From NCBI GenBank assembly GCA_041666125.1, contig JBAYHN010000064.1, positions 1-7,654 of the forward strand: DNA of 7,654 nucleotides, given 5' to 3'. This document shows, piece by piece, positions 1 through 5,030 of the stretch. How positions within the stretch are numbered: the first letter of the stretch is position 1; the number at the start of each line of letters is the position of its first letter. The notes below the pieces were generated by a model. It searched no databases. It saw only the letters and a list, made by a program, of their open reading frames with translations, and was not told where the DNA came from. The translations under genes and the position numbers were made by a program. Source of the stretch: JBAYHN01 sp041666125 (GTDB lineage Bacteria; Patescibacteriota; Gracilibacteria; UBA1369; UM-FILTER-53-11).

Positions 1-99
1 AAAATCAGATTTATCAAAATCCTGCGCACATAAAGCCGCAATGCAGGCCTTAAGTTTTTCGCTACGATTGTGTGTTGGGATTACAACAGAAAAACGCAT
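1..99 (-). CDS. Family 2 glycosyltransferase, N-terminal fragment (gene runs off the left edge)
   Basis: Reading the minus strand from the ATG at 99-97 gives 33 uninterrupted codons beginning MRFSVVIPTHNR and continuing with SEKLKACIAALCAQDF. The hydrophobic strand followed by VIPTHNR and a helix with a 'L..CI.AL..Q' pattern is the classic start of GT-A fold, family 2 glycosyltransferases, where this strand helps bind the nucleotide-sugar. An in-frame TAA lies three codons upstream, so this ATG is the first usable start. No Shine-Dalgarno sequence precedes it; instead the start codon directly abuts a long hairpin. The gene lies 69 bases downstream of the ssb stop on the same strand and could be read from the ssb transcript. 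The acceptor and sugar specificity cannot be told from the fragment. The family call is fairly secure, the role (cell-surface polysaccharide or glycolipid synthesis) is inferred. Confidence 0.82.
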   Translation of the reverse strand, partial: MRFSVVIPTHNRSEKLKACIAALCAQDFDKSDF

Positions 100-139
100 A
101 AAATACCGTTATCTTTGCAACCAGATTAAACGGTATTTT
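100..139 (-). terminator. Long AT-rich hairpin between ssb and the glycosyltransferase gene
   Basis: Arms AAAATACCGTT (100-110) and AACGGTATTTT (129-139) are perfect 11-bp reverse complements. The loop can pair further through ATCT (111-114) with AGAT (123-126). Read on the minus strand, the second arm ends in TATTTT and runs straight into the glycosyltransferase ATG and a TTTTT stretch in its fourth and fifth codons. It may be an intrinsic terminator or attenuator after ssb, or a structure that limits initiation at the next gene. The stem holds only three G-C pairs, so termination strength is uncertain. Confidence 0.5.
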
Positions 140-168
140 TGCGATTAACAAGAGAAATTCCGAAGAAT

Positions 169-576
169 TTAAGCCTCTACCAATTCTTCTACTTCTTCCT
201 GTTCCTCTTCCTCCACTTCTTGCTCCTTTGGCTTGGCATCTTTTTTCCCACGTGAAAGAAAATTAAAATCCTCCATTACAATTTCCGTAACGTAACGCTT
301 TGCACCCTCTTTTGTAAGATATGAACGATTATTTAAACGACCACAAACCAGCACCGGTCGACCTTTTTTAAGATACGTTCCGGCAATTTCTCCCAACTTA
401 CCAAAAGCCACAACCTTATGAAAACTTGTTTCGGAGAGCTTTTCTCCCCCGCTGCTTTTCCAATTGCGATCCACCGCAACCGAAAAAGTGGTAAGCGGCT
501 TGCCGTTTTTTGTCGGAATTACCTCCGGATCCGACGTAAGGTTGCCATGCAGCATAACCTTATTGAAATTTCCCAT
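169..576 (-). CDS. ssb: Single-stranded DNA-binding protein (SSB), OB-fold
   Basis: A 135-residue protein starting MGNFNKVMLHGNLTSDPEV, the standard first strand of bacterial SSB. It continues with the family blocks TTFSVAVDRNW, ETSFHKVVAFGKLGEIAGTYLKKG, VLVCGRL and an RSYLTKEG-containing strand leading to VTEIVMEDFNFL, which together form one OB-fold (about residues 3-105). It binds single-stranded DNA, normally as a tetramer, during replication, repair and recombination. The frame stays open upstream to a TTG at 615, which would add 13 residues unlike the family; the ATG at 576 gives the canonical N-terminus and is preferred. The C-terminal tail is a run of Glu (EVEEEEQEEVEELVEA) that lacks the usual DDDIPF-like tip used to recruit partner proteins. 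No convincing Shine-Dalgarno or promoter was found. It is divergent from the unknown gene at 734 and is not placed with rpsF/rpsR. Confidence 0.93.
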   Translation of the reverse strand: MGNFNKVMLHGNLTSDPEVIPTKNGKPLTTFSVAVDRNWKSSGGEKLSETSFHKVVAFGKLGEIAGTYLKKGRPVLVCGRLNNRSYLTKEGAKRYVTEIVMEDFNFLSRGKKDAKPKEQEVEEEEQEEVEELVEA

Positions 577-681
577 ATAAATAGGGTTAAAAAATATTGA
601 TTTAGACCCTACCAAACATTCATTAAATTTTTCTAAACTTTTTATGAACTTTTTTCATCACTTATATATGTATCAATAAGC

Positions 682-698
682 CAATTCATCAAGAATTG
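682..698. promoter_or_regulatory. Dyad symmetry upstream of and touching the -35 box (possible operator)
   Basis: CAATTC (682-687) and GAATTG (693-698) are perfect 6-bp inverted arms around a 5-base centre. The right arm shares the first three bases of the TTGACA element of the promoter at 696-723. Its position between divergent ssb and the unknown gene fits a protein-binding site, but inverted arms this short can occur by chance in AT-rich DNA. Confidence 0.35.
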
Positions 699-723
699 AC
701 AAAAGCGTCTTTGTCACTATAAT
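696..723 (+). promoter_or_regulatory. Fully consensus sigma-70 type promoter for the gene at 734
   Basis: TTGACA (696-701) and TATAAT (718-723) both match the consensus in all six positions, with a 16-base spacer. The -10 ends just 10 bases before the ATG at 734, so a start point about seven bases downstream would give a leader of only a few bases. No Shine-Dalgarno sequence fits in that space. The match is read directly from sequence; use as a promoter is inferred. Confidence 0.85.
697..716. promoter_or_regulatory. Perfect 7-bp dyad inside the promoter spacer (possible operator)
   Basis: TGACAAA (697-703) and TTTGTCA (710-716) are exact reverse complements around a 6-base centre. The left arm covers most of the -35 element and the right arm ends two bases before the -10. 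A repressor bound here would occlude RNA polymerase. It directly adjoins the dyad at 682-698. Function is inferred from position only; no known regulator's consensus is recognised. Confidence 0.45.
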
Positions 724-733
724 AGACATCACT

Positions 734-2020
734 ATGAAACAAACACTAAGCAGTTCACCATCATCTCTAAATCAACAGGTAGAAGAAGCCTTTGAAGGCT
801 TGGAAATAACAATGAGCACCCTTAACCAAAAAGAAGCTCTTCAACAAGTCATTGATACCGCAACCTCTCGCTTAGCTGAAGAGGAAATAGGAGGCGGAGA
901 TGAAATTAAAAGAGCAGTCACCGATCATTTATTTACAAAAATTGGCGAACTTCTTCAGTTCGAAGAATCTCAGGGTGGAGACAATTTAAGCATGGGAAGA
1001 TCCGGCAAATCTTTCATGATTCTTACTGAAAGCGGATCTATTATGCTGTGCGTACAGATTCCTAATATAAAGAGTTGTAACATTAGGTACCTTACAGAAC
1101 ATCACGAAGCCGCTTCACGACAAGCAGACTCATACTTATTTACAGATTTAAAAATTGGGAAAGAAGCCGTAGCTATAAACTCTACCTCAAAAGTTGGTCA
1201 GACAACGGAAAGAGACAAAGATTGGATTACCACCAGCCCGGTGTTAAGAATTCTTGCATCACGTGACTCTGCAACAATGTCACCGCAACAAGATGATGAA
1301 GAAAGATTAATGCTAACTTCACTTGGTAATTCTCGCGCATTATTGGTAGGAGCAGTATTCCGAACAGCGGGCATCGCAATGCCATCTATACCTGATATTG
1401 ATGATTCCGGTGAAATTGAGCTAAGCTGGAATCCACCTGTAATCCTACCACCTGCACGAAAAGAAGTTATTACGTCATCTACAGGAGCCGAAGCCGTCAT
1501 GGCACAAATTAGAGAAAATAGTCCTAATCTTAGCGAACAATCGACTGACCAAGCTTTTCGCATACAGTCCCCTGCGGATCCAGCAACTGACATTGAACAT
1601 CCAACACTACTTGTAGCAGCTTTACAGTTTTCACCAGATGGCAAAGGCCCTAGAGCAAGCGGAGTAGGCGAAGAAAACACCGCATTCTTAAATACTTCAG
1701 CATTAATTGGAACAGCTGGAGAACACCCGGTACAACAACCTGGAGGCTATCCAGATCTTAATCGCGAAAGATTTACCTTAGGACAACTTGAAACAGCGTT
1801 GCTGGCAGCACGACAAGTACGTGCAGGTAATTCAGCAACAACACTTGCAACTCAAATTGAAAGCCCAGCCCTAAGAAGACAAAGCCCACTAGCCACACCA
1901 CCACCAGGTGGATCATCAGAGGCCCTTACTAGACTGGCAGATGTTGGAGATATGTTAGAGCCACAAGCTCAACAGCAAGGTGTTTGGACTCGATTAAAAA
2001 GATGGCTTAGATTAAAATAA
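734..2020 (+). CDS. Protein of unknown function, lysine-poor, with disordered C-terminal half
   Basis: A 428-residue protein I do not recognise. There is no signal peptide and no clear membrane helix, so it is probably cytoplasmic. Residues about 12-78 look helical and acidic. Residues about 90-150 (SFMILTESGSIMLCVQIPNI and onward) read as a small strand-rich domain with the only two cysteines (106, 115). From about 155 the chain is rich in Ser, Thr, Pro, Gln and Ala with PP and PPP runs, suggesting mostly disorder, with helical patches near 350-363 and 395-409. It ends in a basic, tryptophan-bearing amphipathic tail, GVWTRLKRWLRLK, that could touch membrane or nucleic acid. I count 14 lysines against about 25 arginines, whereas neighbouring RibE has 25 lysines in 193 residues; G+C also appears higher here than in ribE. 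This suggests recent transfer or a distinct evolutionary history. The ATG at 734 is 10 bases after a consensus -10, so it is the first possible start on that transcript. That the ORF is a real gene is well supported by the promoter and length; its function is open. Confidence 0.75.
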   Translation: MKQTLSSSPSSLNQQVEEAFEGLEITMSTLNQKEALQQVIDTATSRLAEEEIGGGDEIKRAVTDHLFTKIGELLQFEESQGGDNLSMGRSGKSFMILTESGSIMLCVQIPNIKSCNIRYLTEHHEAASRQADSYLFTDLKIGKEAVAINSTSKVGQTTERDKDWITTSPVLRILASRDSATMSPQQDDEERLMLTSLGNSRALLVGAVFRTAGIAMPSIPDIDDSGEIELSWNPPVILPPARKEVITSSTGAEAVMAQIRENSPNLSEQSTDQAFRIQSPADPATDIEHPTLLVAALQFSPDGKGPRASGVGEENTAFLNTSALIGTAGEHPVQQPGGYPDLNRERFTLGQLETALLAARQVRAGNSATTLATQIESPALRRQSPLATPPPGGSSEALTRLADVGDMLEPQAQQQGVWTRLKRWLRLK

Positions 2021-2049
2021 TAATTTGGCCAGCATCTCCTTGGGACTGC

Positions 2050-2078
2050 TTGACAATCAAGACTAACGGCCATATACA
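2050..2078 (+). promoter_or_regulatory. Likely promoter for ribE-ribH
   Basis: TTGACA (2050-2055) is a perfect -35 and is followed after 17 bases by TATACA (2073-2078), a four-of-six -10. The -10 ends 8 bases before the ATG at 2087, whose MFTGII product makes the start certain, so the transcript would be leaderless or nearly so. A short dyad CTTGA-caa-TCAAG (2049-2061) overlaps the -35. The weak -10 lowers confidence. Confidence 0.55.
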
Positions 2079-2086
2079 AAAGACAC

Positions 2087-2668
2087 ATGTTCACAGGAAT
2101 AATTCAAGAACTCGGAACGCTTGAAAACATAAAATTCTCGGGCAAACAAGCGAGGATTTTTGTGGCATGCAAAAAAATCAAATTTAAAAATGGCGACAGC
2201 ATTTGTGTTAACGGCGCATGCTTAACTGTGGCAAAATCAAAAAAAAGCGGATTTGAAGCGGACGTTATCGAAGAAACTTTAATAAAAACTAACTTGGGTA
2301 ATCTCACCAAAAACACACACCTAAATCTTGAGCCCAGCATTAAAGCAAATTCCAGCTTTGACGGACATTTTGTAACCGGACACATCGATTCGACATCAAA
2401 ACTTCTCGGCATAAAAAAATCCGGCGAAAATCTATATTTAAATTTTAAAATTCCAAAAAATCTAAAGAAATTTATTGCAGAAAAAGGCTCAATCACAATA
2501 AATGGCGCAAGCCTAACCGTGGCCAAAGTAAGCGGTAAAAGCTTTGCCGTGGCATTAATCCCATATACAATTAAAAACACAAATCTTGGCGGACTAAAAA
2601 CTGGCGACACTGTAAATATAGAAATTGATTTGATCGCGCGGTATTTATATAACTTTTCGAAGAAATGA
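2087..2668 (+). CDS. ribE: Riboflavin synthase (alpha chain)
   Basis: Riboflavin synthase catalyses dismutation of two 6,7-dimethyl-8-ribityllumazine molecules into riboflavin and 5-amino-6-ribitylaminouracil, the last step of the pathway, in the cytoplasm and usually as a trimer. The 193 residues show the family's two tandem lumazine-binding barrels. The first opens with the diagnostic MFTGII and contains VNGACLTVA (Cys45 in the conserved active-site loop) and EETLIKTNLGNL. The second begins at about residue 93 with GHFVTGHIDST (His99) and contains INGASLTVAKV (Ser142), IPYTIKNTNLG and GDTVNIEIDLIARYL. Length is slightly short of the usual 200-220, the shortfall being mainly at the C-terminus; nothing essential seems missing. 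The TGA stop overlaps the ribH ATG (ATGA), pointing to translational coupling. Very lysine-rich (25 of 193). No FMN riboswitch can fit in the 66-base upstream gap. The symbol ribE follows Bacillus usage; it is ribC in E. coli. Confidence 0.96.
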   Translation: MFTGIIQELGTLENIKFSGKQARIFVACKKIKFKNGDSICVNGACLTVAKSKKSGFEADVIEETLIKTNLGNLTKNTHLNLEPSIKANSSFDGHFVTGHIDSTSKLLGIKKSGENLYLNFKIPKNLKKFIAEKGSITINGASLTVAKVSGKSFAVALIPYTIKNTNLGGLKTGDTVNIEIDLIARYLYNFSKK

Positions 2669-3093
2669 AAATCGCAATAATAGTCTCACAATTCAATAAA
2701 GATATAAGCGACGGGCTTTTAAACGGCGCAAAAAAAGGATTAAAAGATTTTGGCGTAAAAGAAAACGAATTTGAAGTTTATGAAGTTCCGGGCGCATTTG
2801 AAATTCCATTAACTGCACAAAAATTGGCGGATACAAAAAAAATTGATGGAATAATTGCACTGGGCTGCGTATTAAAAGGAGATACATATCACTACGAAGC
2901 TGTATGCCAAGGAACCACTTATGGAATCCAAAAAGTTTCCATCGAAAACAAGCTGCCAATAATGTTCGGCGTGCTGATGTGCGAGACTAACAAACAAGCG
3001 ATAGACAGATCTTCGGCTAATGAAGAGAATAAGGGGTGGGAATGCGCGAAGAGCCTTATTGAAATGTTTGAATTGTCGAAAAAAATGGTATAG
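2665..3093 (+). CDS. ribH: 6,7-dimethyl-8-ribityllumazine synthase
   Basis: Lumazine synthase condenses 5-amino-6-ribitylaminouracil with 3,4-dihydroxy-2-butanone 4-phosphate to form the substrate of RibE. Family members assemble as pentamers or 60-subunit shells. At 142 residues it is slightly shorter than usual (about 150), starting directly at the first strand KIAIIVSQFN, in which the Phe stacks on the substrate ring. Other conserved blocks are VPGAFEIP (41-48), GCVLKGDTYHYE (68-79) with catalytic His76, the FGVL strand (101-104), and QAIDR (111-115) with the phosphate-binding Arg115, then NKG. The start overlaps the ribE stop by four bases. A purine stretch CGAAGAA sits immediately before the ATG but is not a convincing ribosome site, so coupled re-initiation is likely. 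The stop codon TAG is also part of the -10 box of the following pgk promoter. Confidence 0.96.
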   Translation: MKIAIIVSQFNKDISDGLLNGAKKGLKDFGVKENEFEVYEVPGAFEIPLTAQKLADTKKIDGIIALGCVLKGDTYHYEAVCQGTTYGIQKVSIENKLPIMFGVLMCETNKQAIDRSSANEENKGWECAKSLIEMFELSKKMV

Positions 3094-3094
3094 T
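3067..3094 (+). promoter_or_regulatory. Extended -10 promoter for pgk, overlapping the end of ribH
   Basis: TGgTATAGT (3086-3094) matches the extended -10 form TGnTATAAT at all but one position. A weak -35, TTTGAA (3067-3072), lies 16 bases upstream. The -10 ends 8 bases before the pgk ATG at 3103, again leaving almost no leader. The TAG inside TATAGT is the ribH stop codon. It suggests that pgk is expressed independently of ribE-ribH. Confidence 0.65.
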
Positions 3095-3102
3095 GGGGCC
3101 AT

Positions 3103-4284
3103 ATGATTCGCACTTTGAAAAACTTACCAAACATCAAAGGCAGGCGCGTTCTTCTTCGTGTTGATTTTAATGTTCCGATAGATAAAAGCGGAGTGACGGA
3201 CGACACCAGAATTCGCGAGACATTACCGACAATTAAATTTTTGATGAAGAAAAAAGCGAGGATTATTGTTATAACTCATCTTGGAAGACCGGAAGGCCGC
3301 GTTGTGGACAGTTTAAAGCTTGATGCGGTTGCAACCAGGCTTTCTAAATTGCTCGGCAAAAAGGTTGAAAAGCTACACAACTGCGTAGGGAAATCCGTTG
3401 AGGCAGAAGTTAAAAAAATGGAAGATGGCGATATTTTCTTGCTTGAAAATATTCGCTTCCATCCGGAAGAAGAAGCCTGCGAGGCGCATTTTACAAAGGA
3501 ACTCGCAGAACTCGGTGATATCTTTGTAAATGATGCTTTTGCCGCATGCCATCGCAAACATTCCTCCACGGCTGGCATCGCGAGATATTTGCCTGCTTAT
3601 GCGGGACTTCTTGTGGAAAAAGAAATGAAGAATCTTACTCCCCTACTTAAAAAATTCTCAAAACCTCTAACTTTAATAGTTGGAGGCGCGAAAGTTGATA
3701 CAAAGATCGGCCTGCTAAAAAATTATTTTGGGAAAGCAAAATATATATTGATCGGTGGCGCACTTGCCAACACTTTTTTGGCGGCAGAAGGCCACGATAT
3801 CGGGAAATCCCTATATGAACCCGAAAAACTCGATGTTGCGCGTAACCTATTATTAAAGGCCGAAAAAGCTGGGCAAAAAATCCTTATACCGGAAGATGTG
3901 GTTGTAGCCGACGTCGTTACTCAATATGCAAAAACCATTTGCCTGCCAATAGAAGACGTCGAGGGAAATATGAAAATTTTGGATATTGGACCAAAGACTC
4001 GCGCAAAATATATCGAAATAATCAAAAAGTCCAAAACGGTGATTATGAACGGACCAATGGGACTTTATGAATTCACACCTTTTGCTTCCGGCACAAAATC
4101 AATTTTAAATATAATGACAAAGGTAAAAGCGAAAACGTATCTTGGCGGTGGAGACACAATAGATTCAATCAAGCGCTGCAACATTCCAGCCAAAAAATTC
4201 ACATTCGTTTCCACAGGCGGAGGCGCAATGCTGGAATTTCTGGAAGGCAAAAAATTGCCAGGAATAGAAGTGCTGAAGAAATAA
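3103..4284 (+). CDS. pgk: Phosphoglycerate kinase
   Basis: Pgk transfers phosphate between 1,3-bisphosphoglycerate and ADP in glycolysis, a cytoplasmic ATP-yielding step. The 393 residues are full family length and monomeric in most bacteria. The N-terminal substrate domain has LLRVDFNVPI, DDTRIRETLPTI, THLGRPEG, LLENIRFHPEEE and NDAFAACHRKHSST. The C-terminal nucleotide domain has LIVGGAKVDTKIGLL, LIGGALANTFL, NGPMGLYE, GGGDTIDSI and the closing STGGGAMLEFLEGKKLPGI. All the blocks expected for catalysis are present, with ordinary substitutions. The start is placed at the ATG immediately before IRTLKNLPNIKGRRVLLRVDFN, which has the expected spacing to the RVDFN motif; there is no Shine-Dalgarno, and a promoter -10 lies 8 bases upstream. 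It follows ribH by 9 bases and converges with the membrane phosphatase gene 12 bases downstream. Confidence 0.98.
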   Translation: MIRTLKNLPNIKGRRVLLRVDFNVPIDKSGVTDDTRIRETLPTIKFLMKKKARIIVITHLGRPEGRVVDSLKLDAVATRLSKLLGKKVEKLHNCVGKSVEAEVKKMEDGDIFLLENIRFHPEEEACEAHFTKELAELGDIFVNDAFAACHRKHSSTAGIARYLPAYAGLLVEKEMKNLTPLLKKFSKPLTLIVGGAKVDTKIGLLKNYFGKAKYILIGGALANTFLAAEGHDIGKSLYEPEKLDVARNLLLKAEKAGQKILIPEDVVVADVVTQYAKTICLPIEDVEGNMKILDIGPKTRAKYIEIIKKSKTVIMNGPMGLYEFTPFASGTKSILNIMTKVKAKTYLGGGDTIDSIKRCNIPAKKFTFVSTGGGAMLEFLEGKKLPGIEVLKK

Positions 4285-4297
4285 TTGCTCCACTTCT
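4266..4297. terminator. Possible weak hairpin between the convergent pgk and phosphatase genes
   Basis: AGAAGTG (4266-4272) pairs with CACTTCT (4291-4297) around an 18-base loop, and can be extended with a bulge. The gene ends are only 12 bases apart, so any shared terminator must overlap both coding regions, as this does. The stem is short and the following T-tract is poor. An alternative 5-bp stem GCTCC/GGAGC (4287-4291/4306-4310) competes with it. Low confidence. Confidence 0.25.
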
Positions 4298-5010
4298 TAT
4301 TGTACGGAGCGCGGCTTAATGCCTAGCTTTTTCTCTATATTATCTACAATCCTCTTAAACGAAAGATTTAGGTTATTAAAAATCTTGTCGCTCACCGCAA
4401 AGATTGAATAAGTGATGAAAAAAGCGGAAAACACATCTATTGAATAATGGACGTGCATAAAAAGAACTGTAAAAGATTGAGCAACAGACATCGCAATCAT
4501 GGAAAACCTAAGAATCTTATTTTCCCAAAAAAGAAGTGCGGCAAGGAACGGAAAACCCGTATGGCCGGAGAAAAACAAATCATTCATGTAGAACAATTTG
4601 AACATACCTGGCTGATCATCGAGCTGAGGCAATTGAAAGAAATTTGCAGGAGCACCAAGATGCGTAAGGCTGATAAAAAATGCCCTTATTAGTATGAATG
4701 CCGCCACTGTTTTTGCAGTAAAAGGCAAAATTTCCGGCTTAAAAATTAGTGGATATAGCACAACTACCAAGGCCACGGCATAAATCCCAAACGTAAACAT
4801 AAAACTAAGATCAATCGTTGGAATATTATCCAAAATCAAATCGCCAACCGAAAGAACCGGAATACTATTGGTATAAAGTGCCGCCCTGTAATTAACATAA
4901 TATGCAATCAACAAAATACCGGCAGCAGCAAAAAGTGACGCCTTAAATTTAGTGTCTGCCAGTAACTCTTTCCATTGATGGTACCATCTTACAATAAAAT
5001 GTTTGAGCAT
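4297..5010 (-). CDS. PAP2-superfamily membrane phosphatase, sphingomyelin-synthase-like
   Basis: A 237-residue integral membrane protein with about six hydrophobic segments (roughly 25-43, 68-90, 101-117, 150-162, 169-186, 192-208). Two active-site motifs are clear: DLFFSGHTG (144-152, His150) and HVHYSIDVFSAFF (186-198, His188 and Asp192). This matches the SGHT and HYSxDVxxA motifs of the PAP2_C / sphingomyelin-synthase branch better than classic PAP2 enzymes, and the IRAFFISLTHLGAP stretch (108-121) fits the preceding helix of that branch. Such enzymes cleave or transfer lipid phosphate head groups through a phospho-histidine intermediate at the membrane face. The real substrate (lipid phosphate, undecaprenyl pyrophosphate or a phosphocholine-type head group) cannot be told. 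The basic C-terminus (FKRIVDNIEKKLGIKPRSVQ) is likely cytoplasmic. It lies 20 bases downstream of the ATPase gene but has its own TATAAT. The ATG at 5010 is chosen because that -10 leaves only 11 bases before it. Confidence 0.85.
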   Translation of the reverse strand: MLKHFIVRWYHQWKELLADTKFKASLFAAAGILLIAYYVNYRAALYTNSIPVLSVGDLILDNIPTIDLSFMFTFGIYAVALVVVLYPLIFKPEILPFTAKTVAAFILIRAFFISLTHLGAPANFFQLPQLDDQPGMFKLFYMNDLFFSGHTGFPFLAALLFWENKILRFSMIAMSVAQSFTVLFMHVHYSIDVFSAFFITYSIFAVSDKIFNNLNLSFKRIVDNIEKKLGIKPRSVQ

Positions 5011-5021
5011 AAGTTTTTTAT

Positions 5022-5027
5022 ATTATA
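5022..5027 (-). promoter_or_regulatory. Perfect -10 box for the membrane phosphatase gene
   Basis: On the minus strand TATAAT lies in the 20-base gap between the ATPase stop (5031) and the phosphatase ATG (5010), ending 11 bases before that ATG. No good -35 is seen at the expected distance, where it would fall inside the ATPase gene. Transcription from here would give a leader of about four bases. In AT-rich DNA a lone TATAAT is weak evidence, but the placement matches the other genes here. Confidence 0.5.
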
Positions 5028-5030
5028 CAA

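Noticed and set aside
577..615. A 13-residue N-terminal extension of SSB starting at a TTG codon (MVGSKSIFFNPIY)
   Set aside because: The extension does not resemble SSB, uses a rare start codon, and the ATG at 576 gives the canonical MGNFNKVMLHGNL start.
992..1012. A P-loop-like stretch SMGRSGKS in the unknown protein
   Set aside because: It lacks the glycine five residues before the GK pair required by GxxxxGK[ST], and no Walker B or other nucleotide-binding motif follows.
1198..1680. A 160-codon open frame on the minus strand inside the unknown gene
   Set aside because: It lies wholly antisense to a longer frame with a consensus promoter, and its Ser/Ala-rich translation shows no recognisable domain.
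2026..2072. TGGCC/GGCCA inverted repeat as a terminator after the unknown gene
   Set aside because: The arms are five bases, about 37 bases apart, with no T-tract following.
2021..2086. A possible FMN riboswitch upstream of ribE
   Set aside because: The gap is only 66 bases, contains a promoter ending 8 bases before the ATG, and lacks the conserved RFN stem sequences.
2104..2610. A 168-codon open frame on the minus strand
   Set aside because: It is antisense to ribE, whose identity is certain, and looks like a shadow of its lysine-rich codons (Phe/Leu-rich translation).
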